Below, one piece after another: positions 23,491-35,930 of a DNA stretch of 64,000 bases. How positions within the stretch are numbered: position 1 is the first letter of the stretch; every line of letters starts with the position of its first letter. A model generated the notes under the pieces. The model was not told the DNA's origin. It did no database searches and worked only from the letters and a program-made list of their open reading frames with translations. The position numbers were made by a program, and so were the translations under genes. Location: contig OY728122.1 in assembly GCA_963277665.1 (NCBI GenBank), positions 2,121,350,024-2,121,414,023 of the forward strand, given 5' to 3'. The stretch is from Viscum album (Eukaryota > Streptophyta > Magnoliopsida > Santalales > Viscaceae).

Positions 23491-25060
23491 AATAATTCTA
23501 CAATAACCATGAAACAATTGGATCATGACCATATGATTTATGATTTGATAAATTTTCACTTAAATGATACAGAGTATGTAACTTCTTATTTTTTTATTTT
23601 ACGTTTTTATACAATTTTTTCTATTAAAATTAATTATGAAATATCAATAGAAGGACTACATATAATATATAAAGATAAAATATATTAAGAATTTTTTGTT
23701 TCTAGTGATTAAATATGATGAAGAAGGTGTTATTAGAATTATTAGGAGATTGTTTGTATCTTATGTTTCCTAGTCGAAGATACAATTATTTAGGGAGTAT
23801 CATACATCCCCATTTCCCATTATTTATGGAAGAAATAATATTTTCAGAGATTATTTAATGTATTACTAGTGGGATATAGTGAAAATAGATATTTTTGGAT
23901 TTATTATGAATTGATTGAAACATCAATTTTTTATAGTTGAAAAACCTACTAATGGAGATTCTTAAAAAACTTCCAGTGGTAGAGTGAAAATTTAAAAATA
24001 TATCCATCAATTTCATGGTGGTATTTCCAATTAAATCAAGAGTTAATAATATCATTTACATTATCTCTAATCGAATTTCTAAATCTACATGTTTCTATAC
24101 CATTCATGATACTATGTATTTAGACCATCATTCTCAATGTTACCTCAAAGAGATAATCAGGTTACATGGATGTATTCTCTCGTTTATCATTAACTAAGAT
24201 CCTATATTTACTTTTCACTTTTTGATGGACCTTCACGAATATTTGGGTACAGAATTAAATAGATCAACATTTTTTTATCCTAATTTCAAAGTATAGTTTG
24301 AGTGAATGATTTAGATATTTGATGACAAGATTCATGTTTTTCAAATTGATTATCTGGGAATTTGGTATCCATATAATTAATTAGTTGAGTTTTAATATAA
24401 AAACATTTTTCATTTGATTATATAGATGAAACCTGTAGAGGAATTATATTGAAAGTTTTTTCGAACCCTAGATTGTTAGAATGGAGAAGGAGAATGGAAT
24501 TTTATGAGACCAGATTTTTTAGAGGATGTGACTGATAATGTGAATATGATTTTTAAAAATATAATGATGGCTTCAAACATGTATAAATGTTATATAGATA
24601 ATTTATGGATGATCTATCTTATGAGTTGGGTCATTATAGTTTTCTTAGAGTATCGCAATGAAAAGGTGTAATTCATTTTGAAAAAATTGAGAAGTTGAGA
24701 CCATGTTTCATTGGACCATATGAAATCCTAGAAAATATTATATTAGTTTCCTACTATGTGGCCTAGACTATGCCTTTATCTATAGTGCAAAAAAAATTTA
24801 AGTTTTAATCTTAAGAAAATACATGCTGGATTCATAACAAGTTTTGATCCCTAATGTATTTTTATTATAAGATAAAATTTATTATTAGGATAATAAAATA
24901 TATAACATTTACCAAAGGTAGATTTTTTTTTCAAAATAAGCTGAATCTATATGAAAAGGTTTTTTGGAAGAACTATATGTTTCAAAAAGAAACATGGGAA
25001 TTTGAAAATGATTAAAGGAAAAGATATCACAACCAGTTTAATATGAGAATAAAATTATGT
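23491..25060 (+). pseudogene. Element F: integrase and chromodomain (strongly decayed)
   Basis: The core starts near 23,870 (WDIVKIDIFGFIMN). The second catalytic region reads HGCILSFIIN, then DPIFTFHF and LHEYLGTELNRSTFFYPNF (24165-24290). The GPY/F box is well kept as LRPCFIGPYEILEN at about 24,690-24,735, followed by LVSYYVA. A chromodomain lies at 24956-25043 (KVFWKNYMFQKETWEFEND, a stop, then RKRY). This shows F was a chromovirus even though hardly any G or C is left at free positions. Confidence 0.82.
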
Positions 25061-25073
25061 AGATTCCATTTCC

Positions 25074-25087
25074 AAAAGGCGAAAGAG
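25074..25087 (+). other. Polypurine tract of element F
   Basis: AAAAGGCGAAAGAG lies directly before the LTR-like start TGTGAAAACC. Confidence 0.6.
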
Positions 25088-28000
25088 TGTGAAAACCTAG
25101 GTAAATCTACAATATATCAATTTTGTGTTTATTAATATTCATAAATTATATAGATTCATTCCATATAAATATATGTCATAATTTTTAATATCAAAAAGGA
25201 AATAGTTTTTTAAAATAATATCTCAAAATTTTTAATTAAAAATAAACAAATTTAAAATTATATAATATGAAATTGAAAAAATAAATTTCATTTTAAATTC
25301 ATTATCAAAAAACTATCTTAGGATGTTGTTTTTAGAATTTTCTGAAAAGATTTATTTTTCCATGAATTTTTAGAAACTAATAATTTTTTTCATTTAATGT
25401 ATTTAAGAAGACAATTTTTATTTTATATAATATTTAAAATATAATTAGTTATGTTTTATTAAAATTAATATTGTAATTTTATTTGGAATGAATTGTATTC
25501 ATCAACTTTTTATACATATATTATTTTACATAATAATGGAATTTTCAGAAAAATGGTTTCATCATACTTTCCAGATTACCATTAAATTAAATTCATCCAC
25601 TAATATTATTTGAATCATAAAAAAAATGATTCCATATTTTTAATTAGGATGTTTAAATTTGGAATGTAGGTATGTTTTATTTTATTTCATTAGAAATAGT
25701 AATCATACTAATTTTTGTTTCAACAGTAATGGTAAATAGTTTAATTAGGGGTAAAATTAATATGATAAATATAACTAAGCGATCCTAACATTAGAACTCT
25801 TTAATTGTATGAGTATATATCATCCATAACCACCGAAACTTCTTATATATGACATTTTTCATTTTTCCTGTATTTTTACCTTTATAATATTCTTTGTAAA
25901 GAATATTCAAAAAAGTAATTTTATTTTTTTTCATTATCTTTAAATTTATTACATAAGGACAAACAGAAGATATGTTTAGTAATAAATATTTTTTTCAAAT
26001 ATAAATTATTTTTATTTATTTTGGTAATTTATTTCAAATTTTTTCTCCTAAAATATTTCTATTAAATTCTTATGCAATGTTTAAAGGGTAATTATGTAAT
26101 TAGAAAAAAAATAAAAAAACTATTTTAGTAGTAAAAAATGTAATATATTTTGAATGAATTACTGTATTAAAAAAATTCTATAAAAATATAACATGTGAGG
26201 TATGTCTGAAAGGATAATATTTGAATTAATTTTCATTCATGAAACTTTCGTTGTCAATGTAAATGAATAGATACAAAGGCAACATTAATGATATTTTTTA
26301 AGAAATATTATTTTATTAAATGATTTAAAATTCTTCAAAATACTATATTGAAAAATTTTATTATGATATTGCTGATAATTTCAACCATTTTCCATATATG
26401 GTCCAATGTAACATTAATAAAAACTATTTTAACCCCTCTATAATATATATATATATAATTCTCAAAAGGGTTAACAAGGTGTTAAAATAAAAAATATAAG
26501 GGAAAAAATATAATCTAAAGAAGAAAAAAATATAATTGGATGATATGATTTTGGATAATACCCATCTTATCTTCAAATGTCATCAATTTTTATTCATTTT
26601 AATAAGAAAATTAATTTACATTAATTTATTTCTTTGTGAAATTCCAAGACTCCCCTACCTTTTCTTATAACAGGGAATGTCCTATACACTTTTTCAAATA
26701 CATATAAATCATTTTATATTAGTAAATAATTACCCAAATCCCTCCCTTAAAACTATATCCTTAACATAGAGTCCTTTTTTATTATAAAACCAACATATTA
26801 ATGATTTTATTTTAAAAAATAAATTTTTTTCCAAAGAACATGTATAATTATTAATGACGTGTATTAGATATATATTTCATATTTTACCAATGTCAAATAA
26901 TTTTAACCACTTTATTATAATAACATTAGTATTAACTAAATAATTAGACATTATTATTTTTATAAAATAACCTATATTCATACCCTCTTCAAAAAATTGG
27001 AAATGAACCTATTATTCATGTGTATGGTAGATTACCGCCTCACGAATTCATATAATTATTTTTCCAAAACCAGATCTCAAAGATACTTATAATGGATTTT
27101 TTATTGAATATATATGATTTATGTGATATATTTATCAGTATGGGGAACTAATATATAATCTATTTTAATAAATTTTCATTCTCTAGAAAATGATACCAAT
27201 GGTCATGGATATGTTTATACTACCACCTCCACAAATCAATGTGATTATTTTTTCATCACTATATCACATAGATGATGTATATAATTATATTAAGTTAAAA
27301 TAATATGTTATTTTTGATATTTCAATCATTATTTAATTTTAAAATCACACTTACAATCTTTCTATAAGGATCACTAAAAATGGAAATTTTACTCATGCAT
27401 ACATACAATCTTCCATCTCCATGATTGCAACATAGTTCATTTTTCATGACCATCATACATGATTAATATTAAAAGAATAATTAATGTATAAAAATATTAA
27501 TAATTTGATGATTATAATTATGGTGTGGATAGAATAATGAAAACATTGACAAGAGTAATCTTACCGAATTCAATTTGGACATGTGAGACAAATATAAAAG
27601 AACCTTGGACATAAGAATAAGTGATTAAATAAATGAATATAAAATAATAATAAGTAAAATAAAAAATATTTAAAAGCATTAAAAGGTTCCTAATAATATA
27701 CATAATTTATATAAATTAATTATTAATGAAGATATATATTGAATATGATGAGTCAAATTCATGGTATGAGACGTCACACATTAGAAACTTCATTTTATAG
27801 GATTTAATGATTTTTTTATAAATAATTATATTCATTGTACTTATTAAAGAAAAATACATGGGTTTTTTATAAGGATGAGAATGAATAGTAAATAAATTAT
27901 TATTCCACTTTTTAACTTTCCTTGAGAGGATTTCAAAAGGACCCTTTTTTGTATTTTCTCTAAACAATTTAAATTTCATTACCACATGAAAAAATTGTTT

Positions 28001-29025
28001 TGTTTTATTTTAAAAAAAATAAATGGTTTATCCGAAAAATATAATCATTATCCAAGTATTTTTTTAAATAAATATATTTCAATATTTTTATATGAAAACA
28101 CTCTTTCACTTTGATTACATGAATTTAATTTTTAAAAAATTCTTTAAAAAATAAATGTTATGTAAACATATGAAAGTACTTTTATAATGTTTGTAAAAAA
28201 GAGTTTTAAAATGTTTTATGATGAAAAAGAAAATAATAATATGTTTTATAAATGATATGAAACTTAAAAATTATTTACCTTAAATAGGATATTCTGATAT
28301 AGAATGTATGATGTAATTGATTGTAGTGTAGCTCACAAAGACATGTGAGCATAATATAAATTATAAAAAGGGTGGGACCCATTATATCTCTCTATTTTAT
28401 TAGGTAATGATATTTTCATTCAATATAAATAAATCAAGAGAAAATCTATCTGGTTTCACTAAGGATTTAACTGTGCCAGAGTTATTTTTGTCATGGGTTT
28501 AAATTGAGTTATAAATATGATTTTATAGTTCATCTATATAACATTTCTAATTGTTTACCATGATATTTAATGTTTTTTTTAAAAAACAATTATTTATTTC
28601 ATATCGAAATGATTTATTTCATAGAATCAGTTCATAGTGTTTTAATGTTAACTATAGGATTGGATGGAATGTTTTTTATTGGACTAAATGATTTCTTCAT
28701 CTTTTATTTATGATAATGATTTTTGTGTTCATCCCATATTTATAAAAAAACATATGGTTTTTGAATGGGTAGAAAATAATTATGCATCTTTAAAGAAATG
28801 ATTATTTTTCATGAAAACAATACATTTCTCTTTATCAAGGACATACATTTTGAAAAAAATATATACTAATTATAACTATGCATATGTAATGTTAGAGTTT
28901 ATTTTTTAAATGTAATGATCTAATTCTATAAATATATTCAATATATAAATCCACAAGAATTTCTGAAAACGAGTTCTTTTATAAAAATTACTTTTTTAAA
29001 ATGAATTAGGATGTTCCTAATAATG
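25088..29025 (+). repeat. Element F: 3' LTR
   Basis: It starts with TGTGAAAACC after the polypurine tract. The interior has the landmarks shared by this LTR group: a weak TATA region (TTCTTATAACAGG, about 26660) after a C-rich stretch, three hairpin modules at 27017-27424, and the AAGGGTGGGACCC...GGTAATG block at 28367. The 3' end is estimated at about 29,025 by aligning with the 5' LTR end at 9377. It could be off by a few tens of bases. Long open frames in this interval are chance frames in AT-rich DNA. Confidence 0.65.
27017..27424 (+). repeat. Three hairpin modules in the 3' LTR of F
   Basis: The copies are at 27017-27044 (ATTACCGCCTCACG), 27207-27230 (ATACTACCACCTCC) and 27391-27424 (TCATG...CATGA around ACAATCTTCCATCTC). 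Spacing is about 190 bp. They match the modules in E and G. Confidence 0.7.
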
Positions 29026-29875
29026 ATAGATAAATGTAAATGAGCATTTTTTACAACATAAAAAATGTATGGTATAGTTATATTTCACCTAAACATGAGG
29101 TGGACAATTTTTTTCCCAAACCATTTATCAAATAATTAAAATATATAAATCCATTATTAAAACTAATATTGTAATTCTACAATATGAGAATTAAATCAAT
29201 AATAATTGATTTTATGAACTAGAGGAAAATATCTGTGGAACAATATGAGGAATTCATGTTATATATGGAATATACATGTAAGGATTATATGTATGGGGTA
29301 TCATTGATATATACATTTATTAATTATGATATTTATAAAAATGAAAATAATATTATACTATGTTATTGTTCTTCATTATATGTAACTCTAAGTGTTATGG
29401 TGATTTTATTGGCTTCATCAATATAAAAAATATTTAAGGTTTATATTTCATCTAGACATGGATGATATGCATAGAGATATAGTGATAAATATAGCCTTCT
29501 TTCTAAAGACTAAAATATATAATGATCTCTTTTCCTGTACAGATCATAGAGGTTCATTCATGTCTCTATATTGTGGAAGCATTTCAAAATAACTTCTTAG
29601 AGGTGGATGACTACAGAGAGACCCTTGAGAGGTTTTAGCCATCCTAAGGCCAATTAAAAATGTTGTGTGGAATATTATAGAGTTACCATGAAAAATTATA
29701 TTCAATAGAATATTGATATTGTTTATTTTTTCACACCAATACATCAATATGTTCATGATATATAGATGTAACCCAGTATGGGTGAGCCATTTCAAAATAC
29801 TCTTATCTTATACTATTAATTATGTTTTATTTCTCTTTGGTATTAATCAAATTATAAATTTATGGAGAGATAGAG
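29026..29875. other. Unassigned AT-rich interval between F and G
   Basis: I find no coding motif, LTR end or primer-binding site here. One less AT-rich patch at about 29,540-29,640 is not related to anything else I recognise in the window. This is the only stretch that could be pre-insertion host DNA or a different repeat. Confidence 0.4.
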
Positions 29876-30456
29876 TTTAAATCCATGTAATGTTAATAGT
29901 AAATCAATTTCATGACAGATTAATATTTTAGAATCAATATTTATAACTTTTATTCAAGATAAACATATTATAAAAATTTTCAATCACAATATAAATTGTT
30001 TTATTCTTTGTAATTTTATTAGGATATTATAATGTTTATTTTCATGGATTTATTTGAAAATTTAATAAATAAATTTTCAGATAAGTATATTATCCATGAA
30101 TTTTGCAGGTCAAAATTAGCATTGGGTCAATTTTTTAGAATTCCCTAAAAATTTATTTTTCTGTAAATAGATGAAGATATTTATTTTAAATGAATATTTA
30201 ATTTTTAATTATAGCATTTGACTGAACCATTTACAATTTTACTGCAATTGAAACTTAATTATTTTAATTTTTTAAAAAATAATTTAACTTTTACCTTTTG
30301 GATCGACTTTATTCTTGATCGTGGTATGAAATATCCATTATACATGACATTTTATTTTCCCTAGAAATGATTTCTCATTGTATTTTACATTATTATATTA
30401 AATAATTTGCTAAAATTTAGAGGGGATAAATTTTGAGAAATAGACTCCATATTTTG
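29876..30456 (+). repeat. Element G: 5' LTR, first part
   Basis: It starts with TTTAAATCC and aligns with the 3' LTR start at 47689 (shared TTAAA/TTAAC-ATCC and AATTTCAT, with the GGGT(G/C)A(A/T)TTTTTTA box about 250 bp in). The distance from this start to the TATA box, leaving out element C, is about 860 bp. In the 3' LTR it is 876 bp. Confidence 0.6.
30452..30456. repeat. Target-site duplication of element C, left copy (TTTTG)
   Basis: Identical to 40597-40601. Confidence 0.93.
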
Positions 30457-31217
30457 TGTAACGTCCCAGTTCCAAGTGCCACTCAATGGGTGTCCCGAAC
30501 CCGGTTCGCCACATGAACTCAAGCGAATTTCCCCAAATGCCATAGGTTTCCGACTAGTAGTGAGGGCCCAGGTCTGAAAGTGGGGAAACTATGCCTTCAT
30601 TTGTCAAAGTGTAGCACAACAGAATTAAATAAAAGGCATATAACAATAGTGGAAGAAGTAAACCATACACATTTAATATAACAACTACAGTAAAAGATAA
30701 CCAACCAGTTATACGGATATGATGCAACATGTCTAAAGTTCTAAGAAAATATCCAGAACATGTTACATAGCAGTACAATGCAATGAAGAGAACAAAAAAG
30801 GAAAACAAAATAGCCGGTAGCATCGCAAGCCTAAACCCGGTCCCATGCTCCCCTACTCTGCAGCAATCAAGTACTTGTATAAGGACCCTTTCCCTTATCT
30901 ACACCTACAGAAACGTAATCTGTTTGGGACGAAAAGCATGAGCCAAACAGGGTGTGAGAAATAAATCCCAGTAGGCACCCACCAAAGGCATGTTCCCAAC
31001 TGTGTGAAATTATGCAACAACAGTGTGCAGTAGTAAAATTCAATAAAGTAAGTAGTACTGAAAAGTAACTAACTTAACCAGTTATATTTCCAATTTAATA
31101 TCCATTTAATCATTTAATTTAAAATATCACCATGGTGACAATTCTAAGTAAACAAACAATTTCCTTAGACATGTAAACCCCTACCCTCTGGTAAAGAGAA
31201 TCCAAACACAATAATCT

Positions 31218-31470
31218 ACCCACAGGCATATGGATATTTCCCATGGTTGTAAGAAGTGTCGCCCACAGGCACAGAATCAACTGCCCATAGGCACCGAAGA
31301 AGATTCCTACAAGCTAAATAGTACACTGCCCACAGGCTAATCACCACACTGCCCTCAGGTGAAACAGGTAATCGGGCCATGCCCAACAAGTAAACAAGCA
31401 ATACACAAGCAATTCCTCTAAAGGAAATTATACAATCATTACATTAAAGGAATACCCTCAGGTATCCTGT
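31218..31470 (-). repeat. Short hairpin array in the 3' LTR of C
   Basis: Six or seven copies of TGCC-CACA-GGCA or a variant (near 31219, 31260, 31281, 31327, 31350 and 31450) lie 20-100 bp apart. Each is a four-pair stem with a four-base loop and reads similarly on both strands. The 5' LTR has the same array at about 39405-39650. Confidence 0.82.
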
Positions 31471-31984
31471 CCAAATGGCTAAACAGAGGAACACACCCCC
31501 GGGGTGGTCCTGGATCCAAGCAATGATCCCAAATAGCAGTTTATTATTTCAATTAATTACATATTCAATTCTAGGTATTTAAAAACCCACGACCTCAGCC
31601 ACATGATACCCCAACATGGGTTTGTGGCACAACGGTACACATAAAACGCACAACAGTTGGAATATAAACACCAAGCCACCTACCTTATACACCCCTGAAC
31701 GGTATACGCGAACGAAGATCCACGAATCATTCAAGAACAACGAATATCTAAGGTGAAATAAAACCTCGTTCAAACCTAAATAACATTCCTTAGAGTAAGA
31801 ATTGGAAAGAACTTCGCAAGGAGATGTGAGGGCTTACCCATGCGGTTCCAGGGAGATTGACGGTGCAAAAAATAGATTCTCGATGTGCGCTTGGAGGATA
31901 ACCAAATCTCCAGCCTCCTCTCTCGCTCCTTCCTCCGGTTCTAAGCCTTCCCTATGAACAGAGGTGGATACTACCCATTTTAAG

Positions 31985-32330
31985 CGAAAAAAGTACACGA
32001 CGTGTATTTCCAAGTACACGGCGTGTACTTCCCATTTTTTTAACTGTTCCTCTGGCGGTTTCCCGCCAGCGTGGCACTGTTCATCTGCCGACATGACTAC
32101 ACGATGTGTCTTCTTGAGTACATAGTGTGTCCTTTTGCACAGCTGGCCACCACCTTACTATTCACCTGCCGACTGACTACATGGAGTGTAAAGGACCACT
32201 ACACGCCATGTAGTTGGGTTTTACACCCTTCATCACTGACATGGCCACACGCCCCGTGTACTCATCCCACACGGCCAAAAGTACACGGCGTGTGGAAAAG
32301 TACACGGCGTGTACTTCCAAAATTTGGGAT
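31985..32330 (-). repeat. ACACGGCGTGT palindrome cluster in the U3 of the 3' LTR
   Basis: At least ten copies or variants of TACACGGCGTGTA occur close to the U3 end. The clearest are at about 31993, 32015, 32280 and 32301. They are near-perfect inverted repeats (ACACG-N-CGTGT). The 5' LTR has them at about 40190-40490. Confidence 0.87.
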
Positions 32331-32421
32331 TTTCCCCATTTTCCTTATTTTCTCAAAAAAAACTTAAGGAAAAGAGAAAAGAAGAAACTTGTACCTCAAA
32401 AATAAGAACTGGGTTCTTACA

Positions 32422-32437
32422 AACTTCACCCCTTAAA
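32422..32437 (-). other. Polypurine tract of element C
   Basis: The minus strand reads TTTAAGGGGTGAAGTT directly before the 3' LTR. Confidence 0.85.
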
Positions 32438-32439
32438 GC

Positions 32440-32700
32440 AATTCGTCCCCTAATTGACCTTCCAAGGGTGGTGAAGATATAGCCGTGAAAAACTCTGGCC
32501 ACTGAGCACCTAAATTGGTATCCCGCTCCCAGGTTTCGTCCTACACACGGCCATGCTGCCATAGCACCCTTATGAGAGGAACTGACTGGCCTCGGAGAAC
32601 CTTCATGCTCCTGTCAACGATACAAATTGGATGGTCCTCAAAGGACACATCTATCTTAAGCTCAACCTCCTCAGGCTGAAGGACGTGAAACGGGTCTGAA
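32440..32700 (-). pseudogene. Element C: chromodomain and pol C-terminus
   Basis: The chromodomain reads SVPLIRVLWQHGRV, a TAG that replaces a conserved Gln codon, then DETWERDTNLGAQWPEFF. It is a type II chromodomain like that of A. The reading ends at a TAA shortly before the polypurine tract. Confidence 0.88.
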
Positions 32701-33880
32701 TGATAGCGGCTCAACTGAGATACATGGAAGATGCCGTGCATGGCCCGGTACCTCTGTGGTAATTGCAACCAATAGGCAACCGGCCAGACTCTCTCCAAAA
32801 TCTCAAATGGCCCCACATATCTCGGTGAAAGTTTACGATGTCTCCCGATCCGTCTGTGTCCTAGCCTCGGTGAAACATGCAAGGGAACCTGGTCCCCGAA
32901 CATGAACTCCAAAGGTCGTTTGCGGTGATCAGCATAAGACTTCTAACGAGACTGCATGGTAGCCATCTGCTTCTGAATCAACTGGACCTGCTCAGAAGTC
33001 TCCTGCACGAGACGTGGTCCCAGTAAAGATGCCTCACCTGCCTTTAACCAGAACAAAGGTTATCAGCATGGCCTACCAATTAAAGCCTCATAAGGTTCCA
33101 TCTAGATAGTTCCCTAAAAAATATTGTTATAGGCAAACTCAAAAAGGGGTATATGCTTCTCCCAAGTGTCCCCAAATTCCAGGATGCATGCTCGCAACAT
33201 GTCCTCAAGCACCTGTATCGTACGCTCTAACTGACCATCTATCTAGCAGCGGTAATCCATTCTCAGAACCACCTGTTTACCCAGTGCCCTCTTAAAACCC
33301 TTTCAGAAATGAGATGTAAAATAGGAATCCCAATCTGAAACGATAGAATGAGGAACTCCATGGAGACATACGATCTCTCAAATATACAACTTCCCGAGCT
33401 CGTCAACAACAAAGGTCGCCTTGATCGGAAAAAAGTGAGCTACCTTCGTGAGTCTGTCCACAACAAACCACACAACATCATTAACACTAGGTGACCTCAG
33501 CAACCCATTCACGAATTCCATTGAGACATCATCCCATTTCCACTCCATGATGGGTAACTGCTGTAACTGTCTGGCTGGCCTCTGATGCTCTACCTTCACC
33601 TACTGACAGGTGGAACACCTCGTAACATAACCAGCTACATCTCTCTGCATACCCGGCCACCAGTACTGATGTATCAAGTCGCAGTACATCTTGGTAACCC
33701 TGGGAAGAACTGCCCAAGATGAAGCATGAAAATCCTGCATCAGCTCCTCGCGTATAAACCCTGGAACCCACACTCGTCCATGGAAACGCAGAATTTCATC
33801 ATCTCCCATCGTCCAATCAGGAGGAGCATCCTCACATGTCACCTAATCCCGTATAACTAGGCCTTATAATTCAGAGAGCT
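32701..33880 (-). pseudogene. Element C: integrase
   Basis: The zinc-binding domain is at 33600-33842: first His in DFHASS, second His replaced by Leu (AVLPRVTKM), Cys pair in TRCSTCQ. The core (33020-33590) keeps Asp in FVVDRLTK, Asp in IVSDWDSYF and Glu in LERTIQVLEDML, though stops interrupt it. The frame at 32541-32912 holds the tail with RYVGPFEILERV (GPY/F box) and MHGIFHVSQLSRY. Most stops read TAG where relatives have Gln. Confidence 0.9.
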
Positions 33881-34604
33881 TTCTCATATTCACTCTATAT
33901 AGGAGGGTAGATGTCACATCTAATGAAGAAAGATAAGTTTTCCCCTGACTGTCGTGCACCTCCAAATGCATCTCAAAGAACAAAGCCATAAGCTGCTACT
34001 CACCACTAGCCTCCTGCACAGCCTGTATCTGAGTCCTCTTGCTTAGTGTATCAGCTACTACATTACCTTTACCAGGTGTGTAGGAATGCTCAAAATCAAA
34101 GGGTTGTAGGTATTCGACCCACCTTCGCTGCCTCAAATTCAAGTCATGCTGCGTAAAGATATACTTGAGACTTTTGTGATCGGTAAAAACCACAAAATGA
34201 TCTCCCAATAGATAGTGTCACCAACTACACAACGCATGCACAACTATAGCCATTTCGAGATCATGCATCTGGTAATTCCTCTTATGTGGCCTCAAATACC
34301 GAGAACCTTATGCAACAACCCAATCGCCCTGCATCAACACTGATCCCTGCCCAATACCTGATGAATCTTAGTAAAATTTATAGCTCATCCCTTGATCTGG
34401 GAGTATCAGAACTGGTGCCGATGTCAACCTTCCCTTCAGGTCCAAAAAGGCTATCTCGCAAGATTCCGACCAAACGAACTTCACACCCTTCTTAGTCAAA
34501 CCCGTCAACGGCGCTGCTAAGTGAGAGAAGTCATGTATGAAGCGTCTGTAGTAACCATCCAGCCCTAAGAAACTCTGTATCTCAAACACGTTCTTAGGAT
34601 ACTA
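33881..34604 (-). pseudogene. Element C: RT connection and RNase H
   Basis: The frame at 34368-34589 carries the conserved FLGLDGYYRRFIHDFSHLA and the start of RNase H. The frame at 33996-34208 has [20 protein letters not shown] with the RNase H Asp intact, then [14 protein letters not shown]. The two are separated by stops around 34,210-34,360. Confidence 0.9.
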
Positions 34605-35330
34605 TCAAGAAACTACTTCTCTCACCTTCTCTGGGTCTACTACAACTCCTGCCTCTGAGATGATATGACCCAGGAAGTGAATCTGGTCCATCCAAAATTG
34701 GCACTTTGAGAGATTAGCATATAGCCGATTCTCTCTCAGTGTACTCAATACGATCTCAAGATGGGTGGAATGGTCATGTCGAGTGTGAGAGTACACCAAG
34801 ATGTCATCCTTGAATACTACCACAAAAGTTTCCGAATAAGGATGGAACACATGATTCATCAGTGCCATGAAAACTACCAGAGCATTCATGAGTCGGAGCG
34901 GCATAACCAAGTACTCGTACAGACCATATCTGCTCTGAAATGATGTAAGCGATATATCAGATGGTCTCACGCACAGTTGATGATATCCTGATCTGAAGTC
35001 AATCTTTGAGAACATTCGTGCTCCATGAAGTTGATCAAAAATATCATCAATCCTCACCAAGGTATATTGGTTCTTAACCGTCAACTGGTTCAGCTTCTTA
35101 TAATCCACACAGAGTCTGAGGGTACCGTCTGCCTTTTTCACAAAAAGGACAGAAGAACCCCAAGGAGAAGTACTGTGTCAGATGAAACCCTTTGCCTGTA
35201 ACTTCTTTAACTTCCTCTTGAGCTATTGCAACTCTGGTGTAGCCATACTATAAGTAGTAATGGACACTAGTGCTACTCCTGGCACAAGATCAATAGAGAA
35301 ATCCACCTCACACTCCGGAGGTATACCTGA
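34605..35330 (-). pseudogene. Element C: reverse transcriptase
   Basis: One open frame of 178 codons (34605-35141) spans fingers and palm: LRLCVDYKKLNQLTVKNQY, FSKIDFRSGYHQL with the first catalytic Asp, FQSRYGLYEYLVMPL, and FVVVFKDDILVYS with both Asp residues of the YxDD box. This is the best-preserved RT in the window. The N-terminal part before 35,141 is broken by a stop. Confidence 0.93.
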
Positions 35331-35930
35331 AAAGTAGTCTGGGAAGACATCCCGGAAATGATCAACCAATGGAGATAAATCCATCTGACAAGTCCCCTAA
35401 TAATACAGGTATAATCTAGTAATCTGGGCTATGACTCCACCTCTCCCATGATGCTCTGGTCCAGGTCGACTCACCTGAACATCCCATTCACCCTTGTATA
35501 GAAACTCTCCGCCCTCTGGTGATGTGAAACTCACCCTGCGATGATAGCATTATATAAACGATCGAAAGAAAACCAACCAGTCCATCCCAAGAATGACATC
35601 ATAAATCGCCATCTCTAAGACATTGAGGTCCCATAGAATGTGACACCCACCAACCTCAAGGGAGCACTCCTTACACTGATGTACACCAGCCATTCTAGTC
35701 CCCAACGGAGTGTCTAGCATCATGATATCTGAAGAAGAAGAAACACAGAGCCCGAGGATCTCCACAACGGGTACCGATATGAAACTATGCGTAGAACCCT
35801 TATTGAAAAATATTAATGATAAGACAGAATCTACTAGAATAGTACCTATGATAGTAGAAGGTCTAAGATGCTCCTCCTGTTGGGTCTTCTGCACTTCATA
35901 TGCCTACCCAGTGTCGTGGCCCTGCGACAC
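35331..35930 (-). pseudogene. Element C: protease
   Basis: The open frame 35550-35894 reads GTILVDSVLSLIFFNKGSTH, then SFISVPV, and ends in VILGMDWL. The usual Asp-Ser-Gly of the aspartic protease is Asn-Lys-Gly, so the catalytic Asp is lost. Length and order are otherwise normal. Confidence 0.88.

Larger units (their letters stand above)
30457..32421 (-). repeat. Element C: 3' LTR
   Basis: In plus reading it runs from TGTAACGTCCC to GGGTTCTTACA. It holds the TGCCCACAGGC array and the palindrome cluster of the U3. Confidence 0.95.

Noticed and set aside
29544..29795. An 83-codon frame (minus)
   Set aside because: No domain is recognised and there is no support from composition or neighbours; left as part of the unassigned interval.
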